Assembly (NCBI GenBank): GCA_964484485.1
Contig: CAZAGD010000135.1
Span: 1-44,144 of the forward strand
Direction of reading: 5' to 3'
Origin: CAZAGD01 sp964484485
Lineage (GTDB): Bacteria > Desulfobacterota > SM23-61
Length of the DNA: 44,144 nt
Shown here: positions 1 to 8,682 of the stretch, one piece after another
Position numbering within the stretch: the stretch's first letter is position 1
How the letters are laid out: each line of letters opens with the position of its first letter
The notes under the pieces: model-generated
Databases searched by the model: none
Told to the model about the DNA's origin: nothing
Seen by the model: only the letters and a program-made list of their open reading frames with translations
Translations under genes and position numbers: made by a program

Positions 1-434
1 CAGATACTCTCTTCTTCATATACATTGGCGATGCAACAAAGAAATGTTACTGCCTCTTTATTGCTCTCATTTTTCATACTATGTACTTCCATTGTGGGGA
101 TAAATATGAAGTCATTTGGGCTGAGAACGGCCTCTTCAAGAACTTGATCCGTTTCTGGATCATGCTTAAAACATCTCACCCTTCCTGAAAGGATATACAT
201 GGTCTGGTAATAGAGGTGATTATGGATAGGAATTTCTCCTCCCGGCCCTATTGTAAAAAACCGCAGTCCATACTCAACCGAATTTCTAAGACCAGCCTGA
301 GATAACCAGCGAATCCATACATCTTTTACTGGAATTGGCTTTCCTTTATACGGATAGGACTCAATCTTCTGGTCCGGCTTATCGATAAGGTTCATTACTA
401 TTTCTGCAAGGAGTTTACCAGGAGGGCATTCCAT
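1..434 (-). CDS. Cupin-domain protein, truncated by the window edge
   Basis: I translated this frame by hand from the ATG at 434; it is still open at base 1, so the C-terminus lies outside the window. About 144 residues are visible. The histidine pattern HNHLYYQTMYILSGRV, followed by a proline-rich turn and a second strand set ending near EVHSMKN, matches a cupin beta-barrel: metal-binding motif 1 (HNH...), then motif 2 with PNDFIFIP and a late His. Small cupins of this kind bind a metal and serve as sensors, isomerases or dioxygenases; the substrate cannot be told. The site upstream of the ATG is a weak ribosome binding site, and the frame stays open about 20 codons further upstream, so the start is uncertain. 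Confidence 0.75.
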   Translation of the reverse strand, partial: MECPPGKLLAEIVMNLIDKPDQKIESYPYKGKPIPVKDVWIRWLSQAGLRNSVEYGLRFFTIGPGGEIPIHNHLYYQTMYILSGRVRCFKHDPETDQVLEEAVLSPNDFIFIPTMEVHSMKNESNKEAVTFLCCIANVYEEESI

Positions 435-529
435 GTATATATTGCGATTCTTCAAAACTTTGAAGATTTTTCGGGAAGGATTTCTTTGACACTAATAATT
501 TTAAAATTTTATGTATTTTTCAGAAATAC

Positions 530-590
530 TTATTAATCGGAGCAATTAAATATTTACAGTTATCACTCTTATCTTACTCCGTGGTCTGGC
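530..590 (+). repeat. Dispersed repeat C, copy 1
   Basis: Positions 530-550 are identical, base for base, to the reverse complement of 39313-39333. The similarity continues without gaps at lower identity to 590, up to a shared CCGTGGTC block. Two copies 39 kb apart in opposite orientation suggest an old dispersed element; no coding capacity. Confidence 0.65.
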
Positions 591-651
591 TTTATGGAGT
601 TGCCCCAATGAAATTGTGTCGTAATTCCACATAAGAAATAAAGCCAAATGC

Positions 652-724
652 GGCAAGGGACAAGCCCTTGCCCTACGTTTTAGATTTTTTTAATTTCTCG
701 TAGGGCCAGCCCTTGGGGCTTGCC
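652..724. repeat. Palindromic intergenic repeat A, copy 1
   Basis: Two inverted arms of about 26 bases (GGCAAG...CCCTACG and CGTAGGG...CTTGCC) flank a T-rich centre. The same arms, with changes, recur at 10534-10604 and 39592-39648, always between genes. It would fold into a hairpin in RNA or single-stranded DNA, like REP-type elements. Confidence 0.65.
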
Positions 725-1075
725 AAACCACGCCTTAAGATGTCGTTTATTTTATGCTCCCATTAATAACATATTAATTTGACCATGTCAAATAAGAAAC
801 ATTTATAAGGATTGAGCTTAAAGGGGAAGAACTTTAAAACTCTATTTCAATTATGAAGTTGAAAGTCGAATTGACGGGATGAACCTTTTAGTGGCATAAT
901 CAGCTGCTTCGGCCAAAGCGGTAATGGGCAAAAATGATTCTGCATTTGCCGGAAAGAGGCAGGTGACTGAGGCAGGGAATTCTTCGTCAGGCAGAAAAAA
1001 ATGTAATAGAGCCCTAAGCGTAGTATAAAGATAAAATGGTAAAAGAGAAGTTTCCACTCAGGGGGATGATTTATA

Positions 1076-1375
1076 TTACCGTGGAAGCGAGTTGTGATCG
1101 GATAAAAATTCTCTTGGATAGCCAGAACTTAATAATGTAAAGACCTTTCCGCTGGCATAAAGAGCGATTAGTATCCCTTCTGGACCAATTATTTCTTCTC
1201 GGCCTAAAAAAATTTGGTCAGCTTTTAATTGGCAAGTATATCCAAAAGCAGAAAATTCCCAACCATCATTTATCCATTATGCTGGAACTGCCCTGGCCAT
1301 TTCTGTCTTAGGACGCGCCAAGACTTTTTGTAAAAGTTTTTTTTGAATTACCAGGAAATTTTCATCTATGATTAT
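1076..1375 (-). pseudogene. Possible decayed gene, product unknown
   Basis: One minus-strand frame reads as plausible protein from 1375 to the stop at 1076-1078, broken only by a TAA at 1277-1279. The downstream part includes stretches such as QIFLGREEIIGPEGILIALY, which look like a folded hydrophobic core rather than random translation. No start codon with a ribosome binding site serves it and I do not recognise the family. It could be a remnant of a gene whose other parts lie at 850-1060. Weakly supported. Confidence 0.25.
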
Positions 1376-1548
1376 TTAATAGTAAAAGCCGATTTTCTGC
1401 CAAAAATATCTAAGGGAAAAATCTTCCGGCTTTTCTTTTCTCCTTCTTTTTGCTATAAAAATTTTAGGAAATAAATTCGCCTTTTCTTTTTTTCTTGGAG
1501 GGAACGGAGGAAGGAGGAAAAATTTCTAATAATTAAGGTGAGGAGTAA

Positions 1549-2466
1549 ATGAAGATTAAAATAAGACGATCAAGTTTGATTTTGCCTGTGAATATCCAAA
1601 AATTTGTGGAGAAGGCTTATTTGCGCGGAGCTGATGCCATCGTTTTGGATTTGGAAGATTCTGTGCCCCCAGAACAAAAAGAGAATGCCCGCCAAAAAAT
1701 TAAACCCTCCTTGCCTTTGGCAGCTCGAGGGGGGGCAGACGTTTTCGTTAGGGTCAATAAAGAACCATCTTTACTTAAAGAAGATCTGCAAGCATCTATT
1801 CATCCTGGCTTAGATGGCCTTGTTTACCCCAAAACCGAATCGCCCGAGGAAGTTAGCAATCTGGTTGCGGAAATCGAGAAATTGGAAAGAGAAAGAGGAT
1901 TACCAGCGGGCCAAATAGAATTAGCCTTGTTAGTGGAGAGTCCCCGAGGCTTATTAAATCTGAAAGAAATAGCCACGGCCTCATCCAGGATCCAATCTAT
2001 TAGCATTGGCCCAGAAGATTATTGTCTGGAATTGGGCATTGAACCATCGCCTGAGGGATTAGAGCTTTACTATGCTATGGCCAAATTAGTGGTTATTTGC
2101 AAGGCAAATGGACTCATGCCCATGGGGGTTATGGGAAGCATTGGCGATTTTCGAGATCTAAAGGGTTTTGAACAAGCGGCTCGGCGGGCGAGACAGATTG
2201 GCTGTGAGGGAGCTTCGTGTATCCATCCTGATCAAGTAGAAATTTTAAACCGCGTTTTTTCCCCTGATCCAGCTAAAGTAGCTTATGCTCGGCGAGTAGT
2301 AGAAGCTTTTGAGAAGGGCTTGGCCCAAGGCACCGCTTCAGTTAATGTGGACGGGAAAATGGTTGACATTCCCGTGTATAATCGGGCTAAGCTTATCTTA
2401 CAAAGGGCGGAAGCAATCGCTGAATTGGAGCGGAAAAAAGATAACGCTCTGGCTCTTTTAAAATAG
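1549..2466 (+). CDS. HpcH/HpaI aldolase - CitE-like CoA-ester lyase
   Basis: 305 aa, the usual length for the citrate lyase beta/malyl-CoA lyase family, which splits or forms 3-hydroxyacyl-CoA esters in a TIM barrel. Family signatures are LDLEDSVP (residues 34-40), the Mg-ligand strand LLVES with E130, and SIGPEDY with D157. Related enzymes act on citryl-, citramalyl-, malyl- or methylmalyl-CoA; the sequence does not say which. There is no citrate lyase alpha (CitF) or acyl carrier (CitD) gene beside it, which favours a free CoA-ester substrate. The CoA-transferase gene follows after 28 bases and probably supplies the ester. A clear site, AAGGTGAGGAG, precedes the ATG. First gene of a five-gene run to 6042. 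Confidence 0.85.
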   Translation: MKIKIRRSSLILPVNIQKFVEKAYLRGADAIVLDLEDSVPPEQKENARQKIKPSLPLAARGGADVFVRVNKEPSLLKEDLQASIHPGLDGLVYPKTESPEEVSNLVAEIEKLERERGLPAGQIELALLVESPRGLLNLKEIATASSRIQSISIGPEDYCLELGIEPSPEGLELYYAMAKLVVICKANGLMPMGVMGSIGDFRDLKGFEQAARRARQIGCEGASCIHPDQVEILNRVFSPDPAKVAYARRVVEAFEKGLAQGTASVNVDGKMVDIPVYNRAKLILQRAEAIAELERKKDNALALLK

Positions 2467-2494
2467 TTTTAAAATGTAAAGGGAGAGAAATTTC

Positions 2495-3754
2495 ATGGAT
2501 AACCGAGATCTTAATAAATTTATCCGCGAGCAGCGGCAGATCATCCAAGATACTGATTTACCTTTAAAAGATATTCGAGTGATTGATTTGGGTTCGGTGG
2601 TGGCGGCACCATTTGCGGCTACTCTCTTAGGAGATTTTGGAGCTGAGATAATAAAGATTGAACCTCCGGGTGCCCCTGATGCCATTCGTTATTGGGATGT
2701 GGTCGAGGGGAAATTCGAACCTTTCTGGTTGGTGGCTTCGCGCAATAAGCTGCCGATAACCCTTAACCTCAAACATCCCCAAGGGCAAAAAATTTTTAGT
2801 CAATTAGTGGAAAATGCGGATGTTTTATACGAGAACATGCGGCCAGGTACTTTGGATCGGCTGGGGTTTACGGCTGAAAAACTTTGGCAGATTAATAAAG
2901 GCTTGATTATCGGGCGTATCTCTGGTTATGGTCAGACCGGACCTTACGCCCCTAAACCTGGATTTGGTACCTTGGCCGAAGCGATGAGTGGCTTTACTTA
3001 TCAGAATGCTCATCCAGGTGGCCCGCCCACTAATCCCCCGCTTGCTTTAGCTGATATGTTAGCGGGCACACATTTGGCCTTAGGGACTTTAATCGCCTTG
3101 CGGAGACAAAAAAGGGGGGAATACGGCGGTCAAGAACTCGATCTTTCCTTATACGAACCTCTTTTGAGTTTTATGGGCCCGCAATATTTAGTTTTTGACC
3201 TTACCGGAAAACCACCTGAACCAATGGGCAATGAATCTCATTTTACGGCTCCCCGTAACAGCTTCCAAACGAAAGAAGGGAAATGGGTGGCGCTTTCGGC
3301 CAGCGCCCAAGCTCCCTTCGAACGGATGATGGACTTGATCGGCCATCCCGAGCTCAAGACCAAACCTGGCTTCCGCAATAATCAAGAAAGGATTCAAAAA
3401 GAGAGTCGGCAAGTACTAAATAAACTGATTGGAGAATGGATTAGTCAGCGAACTTTAGCCGAAGTAATCGAAGAATGCGAGAAAGCAGGGGTAACCATTG
3501 GTCCAGTTTATAGTATGGAAGATATCTCCAAAGATCCTCACATAAGGGCGCGGGGAAGCATTGCTTCCATATTGGACCCCGTGTCGGGAAAGAAAATTTC
3601 TTTTCCAGAAATTCCTATCCGTCTCCTAAAGACTCCGGGAAAGATTCGTTTTCCCGGCTTACCCATGGGCGCAGCTAATGAGGTAATTTACCAAGACCTT
3701 TTGGGATATAAGGCAGAAGAGATCGCGGAAATGAAAAATAAAGGAGTAATTTAA
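2495..3754 (+). CDS. CaiB/BaiF (family III) CoA-transferase
   Basis: 419 aa, full length for family III CoA-transferases, which move CoA between carboxylic acids through an aspartyl-CoA intermediate. Hallmarks are the N-terminal VIDLGSVVAAPFAATLLGDFGAEIIKIEPP-type opening (cut here into its first and last parts: VIDLGSVVAAPF and GAEIIKIE), ENMRPGTLDRLG, GYGQTGPY, and LADMLAGTHLALG, whose Asp sits where the catalytic aspartate of formyl-CoA transferase does. Placed between the CoA-ester lyase and an ornithine-cyclodeaminase-like gene (3-base gap to the latter), so it is co-transcribed with both. Likely role: activates an organic acid for the lyase. Donor and acceptor are not predictable from sequence. 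Confidence 0.9.
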   Translation: MDNRDLNKFIREQRQIIQDTDLPLKDIRVIDLGSVVAAPFAATLLGDFGAEIIKIEPPGAPDAIRYWDVVEGKFEPFWLVASRNKLPITLNLKHPQGQKIFSQLVENADVLYENMRPGTLDRLGFTAEKLWQINKGLIIGRISGYGQTGPYAPKPGFGTLAEAMSGFTYQNAHPGGPPTNPPLALADMLAGTHLALGTLIALRRQKRGEYGGQELDLSLYEPLLSFMGPQYLVFDLTGKPPEPMGNESHFTAPRNSFQTKEGKWVALSASAQAPFERMMDLIGHPELKTKPGFRNNQERIQKESRQVLNKLIGEWISQRTLAEVIEECEKAGVTIGPVYSMEDISKDPHIRARGSIASILDPVSGKKISFPEIPIRLLKTPGKIRFPGLPMGAANEVIYQDLLGYKAEEIAEMKNKGVI

Positions 3755-3757
3755 CAG

Positions 3758-4750
3758 ATGAAATTAAAAGTATTCAAAGCTACAGACCTGACGGCGATTC
3801 TGTCTATGAATGAAGCAATCGCCGTGGTAAAAGATGCTTTTGCCCAACTTACCAGCAAAAAATGTTTGGCACCCTTGCGCACTTCTATATCTTTAAAAAA
3901 TCCTGGCGAAGTTGCTCTGCTTATGCCTGCTTATCTGCAAAAGACCGGAGCTTTAGGAGCAAAGATGGTAACTGTTTTTCCGCAGAATCCGACTCAAGGT
4001 CTTCCGGCTGTGCAGGCTTTAGTTTTTCTTTTTGACTCTTCCACTGGATCTCCTTTAGCCATCTTGGAGGGGACGGAGTTGACCCGCTTGCGCACTGGGG
4101 CAGCTACGGGCTATGCTACGCAGGTACTGGCGCGGCCAGATGCCCAAACCTTAGCCATATTCGGAGCCGGGGGCCAAGCTTGGTTTCAGATAATGGCCGT
4201 CTGTGCAGTTCGCCAAATTAAGCGAATCCTTATATATGACTTGCTCAACGAAAAAATAGACACCCTGATAGGTAACTTGCAAAAAACATCTTGGGCCAAA
4301 GATATAGAACTTAAAAAGGCCCTATCTCCAGAAATGGCTGTAGGCCGAGCTGATATAATCGTTACTGCTACCACTTCTTCCCAGCCAGTTTTTCCGGGCA
4401 AAAAGCTTAATCCGGGCACTCATATAAATGCCATCGGTTCCTTTAGACCAGATATGCAGGAAGTTGATGAGGAGACCATTTCCCGCGCAAAGATATTTGT
4501 TGATTCATTATCTGCTTGTTTGGAGGAAGCGGGTGATATAATAATTCCCCTGCAAAAAGGGATAATTAATAAGTCAGCCATCCGAGCTGAATTAGGGGAG
4601 CTAGCTTTGGGGCTTAAACCAGGTCGAGAAAATGATCAAGAAATAACCTATTTTAAATCTGTAGGTAATGCGGTTCAAGATGTTTCCGTAGCTTTGGCTA
4701 TATGGCAGAAAGCTGAAGAAAAAGGATGGGGACAAGAGATAGAGATTTAA
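3758..4750 (+). CDS. Ornithine cyclodeaminase/mu-crystallin family oxidoreductase
   Basis: 330 aa. The core LTRLRTGAATGYATQVLARP followed by the NAD(P)-binding glycine motif IFGAGGQAW is diagnostic of this family, as is the later INAIGSFRPDMQEVD. Members include ornithine cyclodeaminase, ketimine and pyrroline-2-carboxylate reductases and some alanine dehydrogenases, so the exact reaction is open. It begins 3 bases after the CoA-transferase stop. In an acid-CoA operon it might reduce or deaminate an imino/amino acid that feeds a keto acid into the pathway; that is only inference. Confidence 0.85.
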   Translation: MKLKVFKATDLTAILSMNEAIAVVKDAFAQLTSKKCLAPLRTSISLKNPGEVALLMPAYLQKTGALGAKMVTVFPQNPTQGLPAVQALVFLFDSSTGSPLAILEGTELTRLRTGAATGYATQVLARPDAQTLAIFGAGGQAWFQIMAVCAVRQIKRILIYDLLNEKIDTLIGNLQKTSWAKDIELKKALSPEMAVGRADIIVTATTSSQPVFPGKKLNPGTHINAIGSFRPDMQEVDEETISRAKIFVDSLSACLEEAGDIIIPLQKGIINKSAIRAELGELALGLKPGRENDQEITYFKSVGNAVQDVSVALAIWQKAEEKGWGQEIEI

Positions 4751-4768
4751 AAAATAAGGAGGTAAAAA

Positions 4769-4912
4769 TTGGAAAATTTGGATTTTGGATTAAATATGGC
4801 CGTGGTGGGCATGGGCGGTACCTTGGGCATACTTTTTATCATCACTTTGCTCATCGATGCCTTAAATAAAATTTTTGCCCCGGCCCAGGAGAAGCAGGAG
4901 GGTGAAAAGTGA
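4769..4912 (+). CDS. Small OadG-like gamma subunit of Na+-translocating decarboxylase
   Basis: 47 aa, starting at TTG with an excellent site (AAGGAGG, 4756-4762) seven bases upstream. The peptide FGLNMAVVGMGGTLGILFI forms one membrane helix with the GMG turn typical of the gamma subunits of oxaloacetate, methylmalonyl-CoA and glutaconyl-CoA decarboxylases, followed by a short charged cytoplasmic tail rich in Glu and Lys. The stop overlaps the GTG start of the beta subunit (GTGA at 4909-4912), so the two are translationally coupled. Gamma subunits hold the alpha and beta subunits together. Function is inferred from size, topology, motif and position. Confidence 0.75.
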   Translation: MENLDFGLNMAVVGMGGTLGILFIITLLIDALNKIFAPAQEKQEGEK

Positions 4913-6042
4913 GTATAGCAGATAGCTTGATTACCTTGATCAGCGGTTTTGCCAATCTGCAGTGGACAAACGGAGTCATGATTTTGGTAGGATGCGCTCT
5001 TCTTTATTTAGGCATCAAAAAAGAGATGGAACCTCTCTTGCTTATTCCTATTGGTTTTGGAGCCATTTTAGTTAATATTCCTTTGGCCGGGCTGATGGAA
5101 GAAGGTGGCCTTTTTCGTCATTTTTATGATGCTGGAGTCATGACCGAAATTTTTCCTTGCTTAATTTTTATTGGCATTGGGGCCATGACCGACTTTGGCC
5201 CTCTCTTAGAAAATCCACGCATTCTTCTTTTGGGGGGAGCCGGGCAATTTGGTATTTTTCTGACCCTTCTCTTAGCTCTATTTCTGGGCTTTACTAAGAT
5301 GGAATCAGTAGCCATTGGCATAATCGGAGCGTGTGATGGCCCCACGGCCATTTACGTAACTTCCAAGTATGCCCCCCATATGTTGGGGGCTGTTTCCGTA
5401 GCGGCTTATTGTTATATGTCTATGGTGCCGATTATTCAACCGCCTATCATGAGAGCCCTAACTTCTAAGGAGGAGCGGCGGATTATCATGACTTACCGGA
5501 AAAAAGCCGTTTCCCCCATAGTTAAAATACTTTTTCCTATCGTGGTTACTCTGGTTACTTGTTTAATAGCCCCTATGGGCACGCCCTTAATGGGGACTCT
5601 GATGCTGGGCAATCTTTTAAAGGAAAGTGGCGTGGCTGATCGGTTAGTGAAAGCTTCGCAAAATGAAATTGCTAATATCGTTACTCTGCTCTTAGGTATT
5701 TCCATCGGGGCGACCATGGCCGGCCCAGTCTTTTTAAAACCGCAAACCCTTATGGTCTTAGGATTAGGCTTAGTGGCTATCTCCTTGGATACAGCCATGG
5801 GTATTTTTTTGGCTAAACTAATGAAGATCCTTTCCGGAGGAAAAGTTAACCCCTTAATTGGAGCTGCTGGTATTTCCGCTTTTCCCATGTCGGCCAGAGT
5901 TGTCCAGGTAGAAGGACAGAAAGCTAATAAAAAGAATTATCTATTAATGCATGCCATGGGGGCTAATACGGGGGGACAAATCGGATCGGTTTTAGCGGCC
6001 TCGGTAATGCTTTCTCTTTTGAAGGGAATGGGTATTATTTAA
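4909..6042 (+). CDS. Na+-translocating decarboxylase beta subunit (OadB/GcdB/MmdB family)
   Basis: 377 aa, GTG start overlapping the preceding stop. A very hydrophobic protein with about ten membrane segments and the family motifs FIGIGAMTDFGPLL, GACDGPTAIY (conserved Asp in the Na+ path) and MGANTGGQIGSVLAASVM at the C-terminus. Beta subunits decarboxylate carboxybiotin and export Na+. They need a biotin carrier and a carboxyltransferase alpha subunit, and neither is encoded in this window. Substrate (oxaloacetate, malonyl-CoA, methylmalonyl-CoA or glutaconyl-CoA) is set by the alpha subunit, so it remains open. It ends 3 bases from the convergent lipoprotein gene, with no room for a separate terminator. 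Confidence 0.92.
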   Translation: MSIADSLITLISGFANLQWTNGVMILVGCALLYLGIKKEMEPLLLIPIGFGAILVNIPLAGLMEEGGLFRHFYDAGVMTEIFPCLIFIGIGAMTDFGPLLENPRILLLGGAGQFGIFLTLLLALFLGFTKMESVAIGIIGACDGPTAIYVTSKYAPHMLGAVSVAAYCYMSMVPIIQPPIMRALTSKEERRIIMTYRKKAVSPIVKILFPIVVTLVTCLIAPMGTPLMGTLMLGNLLKESGVADRLVKASQNEIANIVTLLLGISIGATMAGPVFLKPQTLMVLGLGLVAISLDTAMGIFLAKLMKILSGGKVNPLIGAAGISAFPMSARVVQVEGQKANKKNYLLMHAMGANTGGQIGSVLAASVMLSLLKGMGII

Positions 6043-6045
6043 TAA

Positions 6046-6807
6046 TCACTTAGAAACTTTTTTTATAAGTTCAAGATACTGCTTGGAGAGGCGAGCATTT
6101 TCGGTCAAAGGAGCGAGACGGACCACTTCTTCAAAATGCTTGGCCGCTTGTTCATGCTTACCCGCATCGAAATAGAGTAAGCCCAGTTGGAAATGAGCAT
6201 CGAAGAAGTTAGGGGCATGGGTCAGCACATTTTGAAAAGCGGTCGTCGCTTCTTCTAATTGTTTTAATTCTTTGAAAGCTAAGCCCATATTATAATAAGC
6301 CAGGCCAAAATCCGGCTTCATGCTTACAGCTTTTTTAAAATATTCTATGGCCCGCGAACGCTCTCCTTTTTTGAAATAAGCCCACCCTATGTTGTTAATT
6401 ACATAAAAAGGAGTAGGATAAAGAATATCTTTAAGGACCTTCTCGAATTCTTGGATAGCTTCGTCCCATTTGCCCATTTCTAAATAAATTGCGCCAATAG
6501 CGTTATGAGCTTCGGTAAATTTGGGGTCGAGATTCAAGGTTTGCTGATATTGTTCTAAAGCTTCCAGGTAACGGCCTTTGGCGCTATAAGCCCAGCCGAG
6601 GGCAAACCTGATTTCTGGATCTTTAGGGTTAAGATTTGCTGCGTGTAAAAGTTCGCGCAAAGCGGAAGTAGAATCTCCGCTTTGGAGACTCTGGTATCCA
6701 AGGCGCAGGTGGATAGCAGCTTTCTGCTTGGCCTGTTCATCAGTAGCACACCCGTTCAGCAGAAATAACCCCATAACTAATATCAAAAATCCTTTTAAAT
6801 TTTTCAT
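6046..6807 (-). CDS. TPR-repeat lipoprotein
   Basis: 253 aa from the ATG at 6807, which has a GAGG site; a longer frame from 6993 is rejected because it runs back into the upstream gene and lacks a signal. The N-terminus MKNLKGFLILVMGLFLLNGC is a lipoprotein signal with lipobox LLNGC. Six or so tetratricopeptide repeats follow (for example ALEQYQQTLNLDPKFTEAHN, and again AIEYFKKAVSMKPDFGLAYY). Organisation resembles PilF/PilW-type and other outer-membrane TPR lipoproteins that scaffold assemblies; no pilus genes are nearby, so the partner is unknown. It starts 22 bases after the kinase-fusion gene and is probably co-transcribed with it. Confidence 0.85.
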   Translation of the reverse strand: MKNLKGFLILVMGLFLLNGCATDEQAKQKAAIHLRLGYQSLQSGDSTSALRELLHAANLNPKDPEIRFALGWAYSAKGRYLEALEQYQQTLNLDPKFTEAHNAIGAIYLEMGKWDEAIQEFEKVLKDILYPTPFYVINNIGWAYFKKGERSRAIEYFKKAVSMKPDFGLAYYNMGLAFKELKQLEEATTAFQNVLTHAPNFFDAHFQLGLLYFDAGKHEQAAKHFEEVVRLAPLTENARLSKQYLELIKKVSK

Positions 6808-6829
6808 ATATTGAACCTCATGGCCGCGA

Positions 6830-8455
6830 TTATTTTCCTCTATCCTCTGGCGATGATATCCAATTAGCCCCGGCCAAATCCTTTGCTTCTTGTTGCAGCA
6901 AATAATGGAAAATAGAACCGAGGATTTCCTCCAGAGGAGCACGGGTATCCAAAACCAGATGGGAGGAGGACGGTAATTCCACCACTTCCTCAAAATCCCT
7001 TTTTAGGTCAGCAAAAATTTCCCAACGCCCATCGGAAGGTTCCTGAATATCGCTGGCCCGTTGGGTGAGTCTTTTTTTAATCTCTTCTGCTGGGCAGGTG
7101 CATTCCAAAAAGAAAATATTTGCTCCTATCTTGGAGGCTAATTCCATACCCATGGCGCGATATTTCTTTTTATTAAAAGAAGCATCTATAATAACCGAAT
7201 TTCCGGCGCGGAGTATTTGTTCAGCCTGGGCATAAAGAGTTTGATAAGTTCTTTGGGAAAAATCAGGGGCATAAATCCCCTGCTGAAAATTTTCTAAACA
7301 GCGTGTCTGCGGAGAAAGATTAGCTAATTCTTTACGAATGACGTCAGAGCTCAATACCGGGCAATGAAGTAAATCCCCTAAAGCCCGAGCCACGGTAGAT
7401 TTGCCCGTACCAATTAATCCGCCAATCATGAAAATATTTGGCACATTTAATTTCTGGGCATAATAATGGGCTAAAGAAAAGTACCGTTGGGCTTCTTTGA
7501 GAATACTTTCTTTTTCAGGGGGCGATATTTCCTTTTCCTCTAAGCGGAAACTGGTTACTTTTCCCCGAACATAAGCCCGATAAGATTTATAGAGATTTAG
7601 TAATAGATAAAGAGGCCAATCCTTAGTATCCCTTAGGTAGTAAGCAGCCAGCTCAGCCGAAAGCAAGGGAAAGCCATGATAATCAAGATCCATAAGCAGA
7701 AAAGCAATATCGGCCGCTACATCCCCATAGCGGAACCGATCGTTAAATTCAATACAATCAAAAATAAGGATTTCATCAGTAAGGCATATATGCTGGAGGT
7801 GTAAGTCGCCATGGCCATCCCTGATCATGCCTGAGGTAATCCGCTGCTTAAATAAATTCTTTTTATTTTCCAAGAATCTATAAGTATTCTCTTTGATCTC
7901 CTGAAAAGAATTTGGCGAAAGGCAGGTGTCTACGTATTTTTCAGTTTGGGTAAAATTTTCTTCGATGTTTTGGCGGATGACCTGGAGCTGGCCATACGCA
8001 GAAATTTCCTCATCACTCTTGGCCTGCTTATGGAATGAGGCAATTTTGGAGGCCAGGGTTTGAATGATGGCAGGAGAGACTTTTCCTTGAGCAAGTAAAC
8101 GGTCCATCATTTTCTCGGCCGGAAGCTTTTTCATGAGCACGGCATATTCGATTACTTCTCCCTGTTCTTGTCCAATAAATACCTGCCCATCTTGGCTTTT
8201 TATTTCTACGACTCCTAAATAGATTTCTGGGCATAGCCGGCGGTTTAAAACCACTTCTTGCTCGCAGAAGTATTTTCTCTTCTCTAAGGTGGTGAAGTCG
8301 AGAAAGCCAAAGTCTACAGGCTTTTTAATCTTGTATACCCGATCGCCCACGAGAAAAATAGCCGAGATATGCGTCTGGACTAATTCAACCTTTGGCGGCT
8401 GCTCCGGGTAAATTTTGGGATTTTGTAGAGCCCTAATTAGTTGCCGGAAATCCAT
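6830..8455 (-). CDS. Bifunctional aminoglycoside-phosphotransferase-like / AAA kinase protein
   Basis: 541 aa with two parts. Residues about 1-310 are a phosphotransferase-like domain: VYKIKKPVDFGFLDF near the front, HGDLHLQH (215-222) as the catalytic loop, and FDCIEFNDRFRYGDVAADI as the metal-binding segment. Residues about 340-520 are a small P-loop kinase domain with GLIGTGKST and a downstream DASFNKKKYR that fits zeta-toxin/gluconate-kinase-like enzymes. This two-domain arrangement is a known conserved family in many bacteria, with no settled substrate; it is unlikely to be a resistance gene. Ribosome binding site is weak. No neighbour clarifies the role. Confidence 0.85.
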   Translation of the reverse strand: MDFRQLIRALQNPKIYPEQPPKVELVQTHISAIFLVGDRVYKIKKPVDFGFLDFTTLEKRKYFCEQEVVLNRRLCPEIYLGVVEIKSQDGQVFIGQEQGEVIEYAVLMKKLPAEKMMDRLLAQGKVSPAIIQTLASKIASFHKQAKSDEEISAYGQLQVIRQNIEENFTQTEKYVDTCLSPNSFQEIKENTYRFLENKKNLFKQRITSGMIRDGHGDLHLQHICLTDEILIFDCIEFNDRFRYGDVAADIAFLLMDLDYHGFPLLSAELAAYYLRDTKDWPLYLLLNLYKSYRAYVRGKVTSFRLEEKEISPPEKESILKEAQRYFSLAHYYAQKLNVPNIFMIGGLIGTGKSTVARALGDLLHCPVLSSDVIRKELANLSPQTRCLENFQQGIYAPDFSQRTYQTLYAQAEQILRAGNSVIIDASFNKKKYRAMGMELASKIGANIFFLECTCPAEEIKKRLTQRASDIQEPSDGRWEIFADLKRDFEEVVELPSSSHLVLDTRAPLEEILGSIFHYLLQQEAKDLAGANWISSPEDRGK

Positions 8456-8587
8456 AGTCTTTTTTGAATATATGTGTTTTCAGCTTAGCATGTCAAGCCT
8501 AATTCTGAATAACCATCGATCATTTTTAAATTTAAACCTGAAACGGGCTTGATCAATCTAGGCCTGACTAAAGCAAAAGCAAGCGGA

Positions 8588-8658
8588 AATCATTAAAATG
8601 AGGCACTGGCTCTTTCACAAACGGACAGGCGGAGAATAAAAAATTGATCCACGGTCAG
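8588..8658 (+). mobile_element. Decayed fragment of foldback MITE family 1
   Basis: The string CATTAAAATGAGGCAC and a diverged ...CTTTCA...ACGG.CAGGCGGAGA segment match the interior of the 294-bp element, and the fragment ends in ACGGTCAG, the element's terminal sequence. No clean left end or target duplication remains. Confidence 0.4.
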
Positions 8659-8682
8659 TAATTATGATAATTAGCCAATTTT

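Larger units (their letters stand above)
435..1548. other. 1.1-kb intergenic region with repeats and a decayed frame
   Basis: No intact gene is visible. The region holds a 61-bp repeat (530-590), a palindromic repeat (652-724) and a broken minus-strand frame (1076-1375), all listed separately. The last 50 bases are purine-rich and end in the ribosome binding site of the gene starting at 1549. Confidence 0.7.

Noticed and set aside
5493..5888. 131-codon frame opposite the OadB-like gene
   Set aside because: Antisense to membrane helices, which commonly leave long open frames on the other strand.
6830..8455. Aminoglycoside resistance gene
   Set aside because: The phosphotransferase-like domain is fused to a P-loop kinase in a widespread housekeeping-type family; no resistance context.
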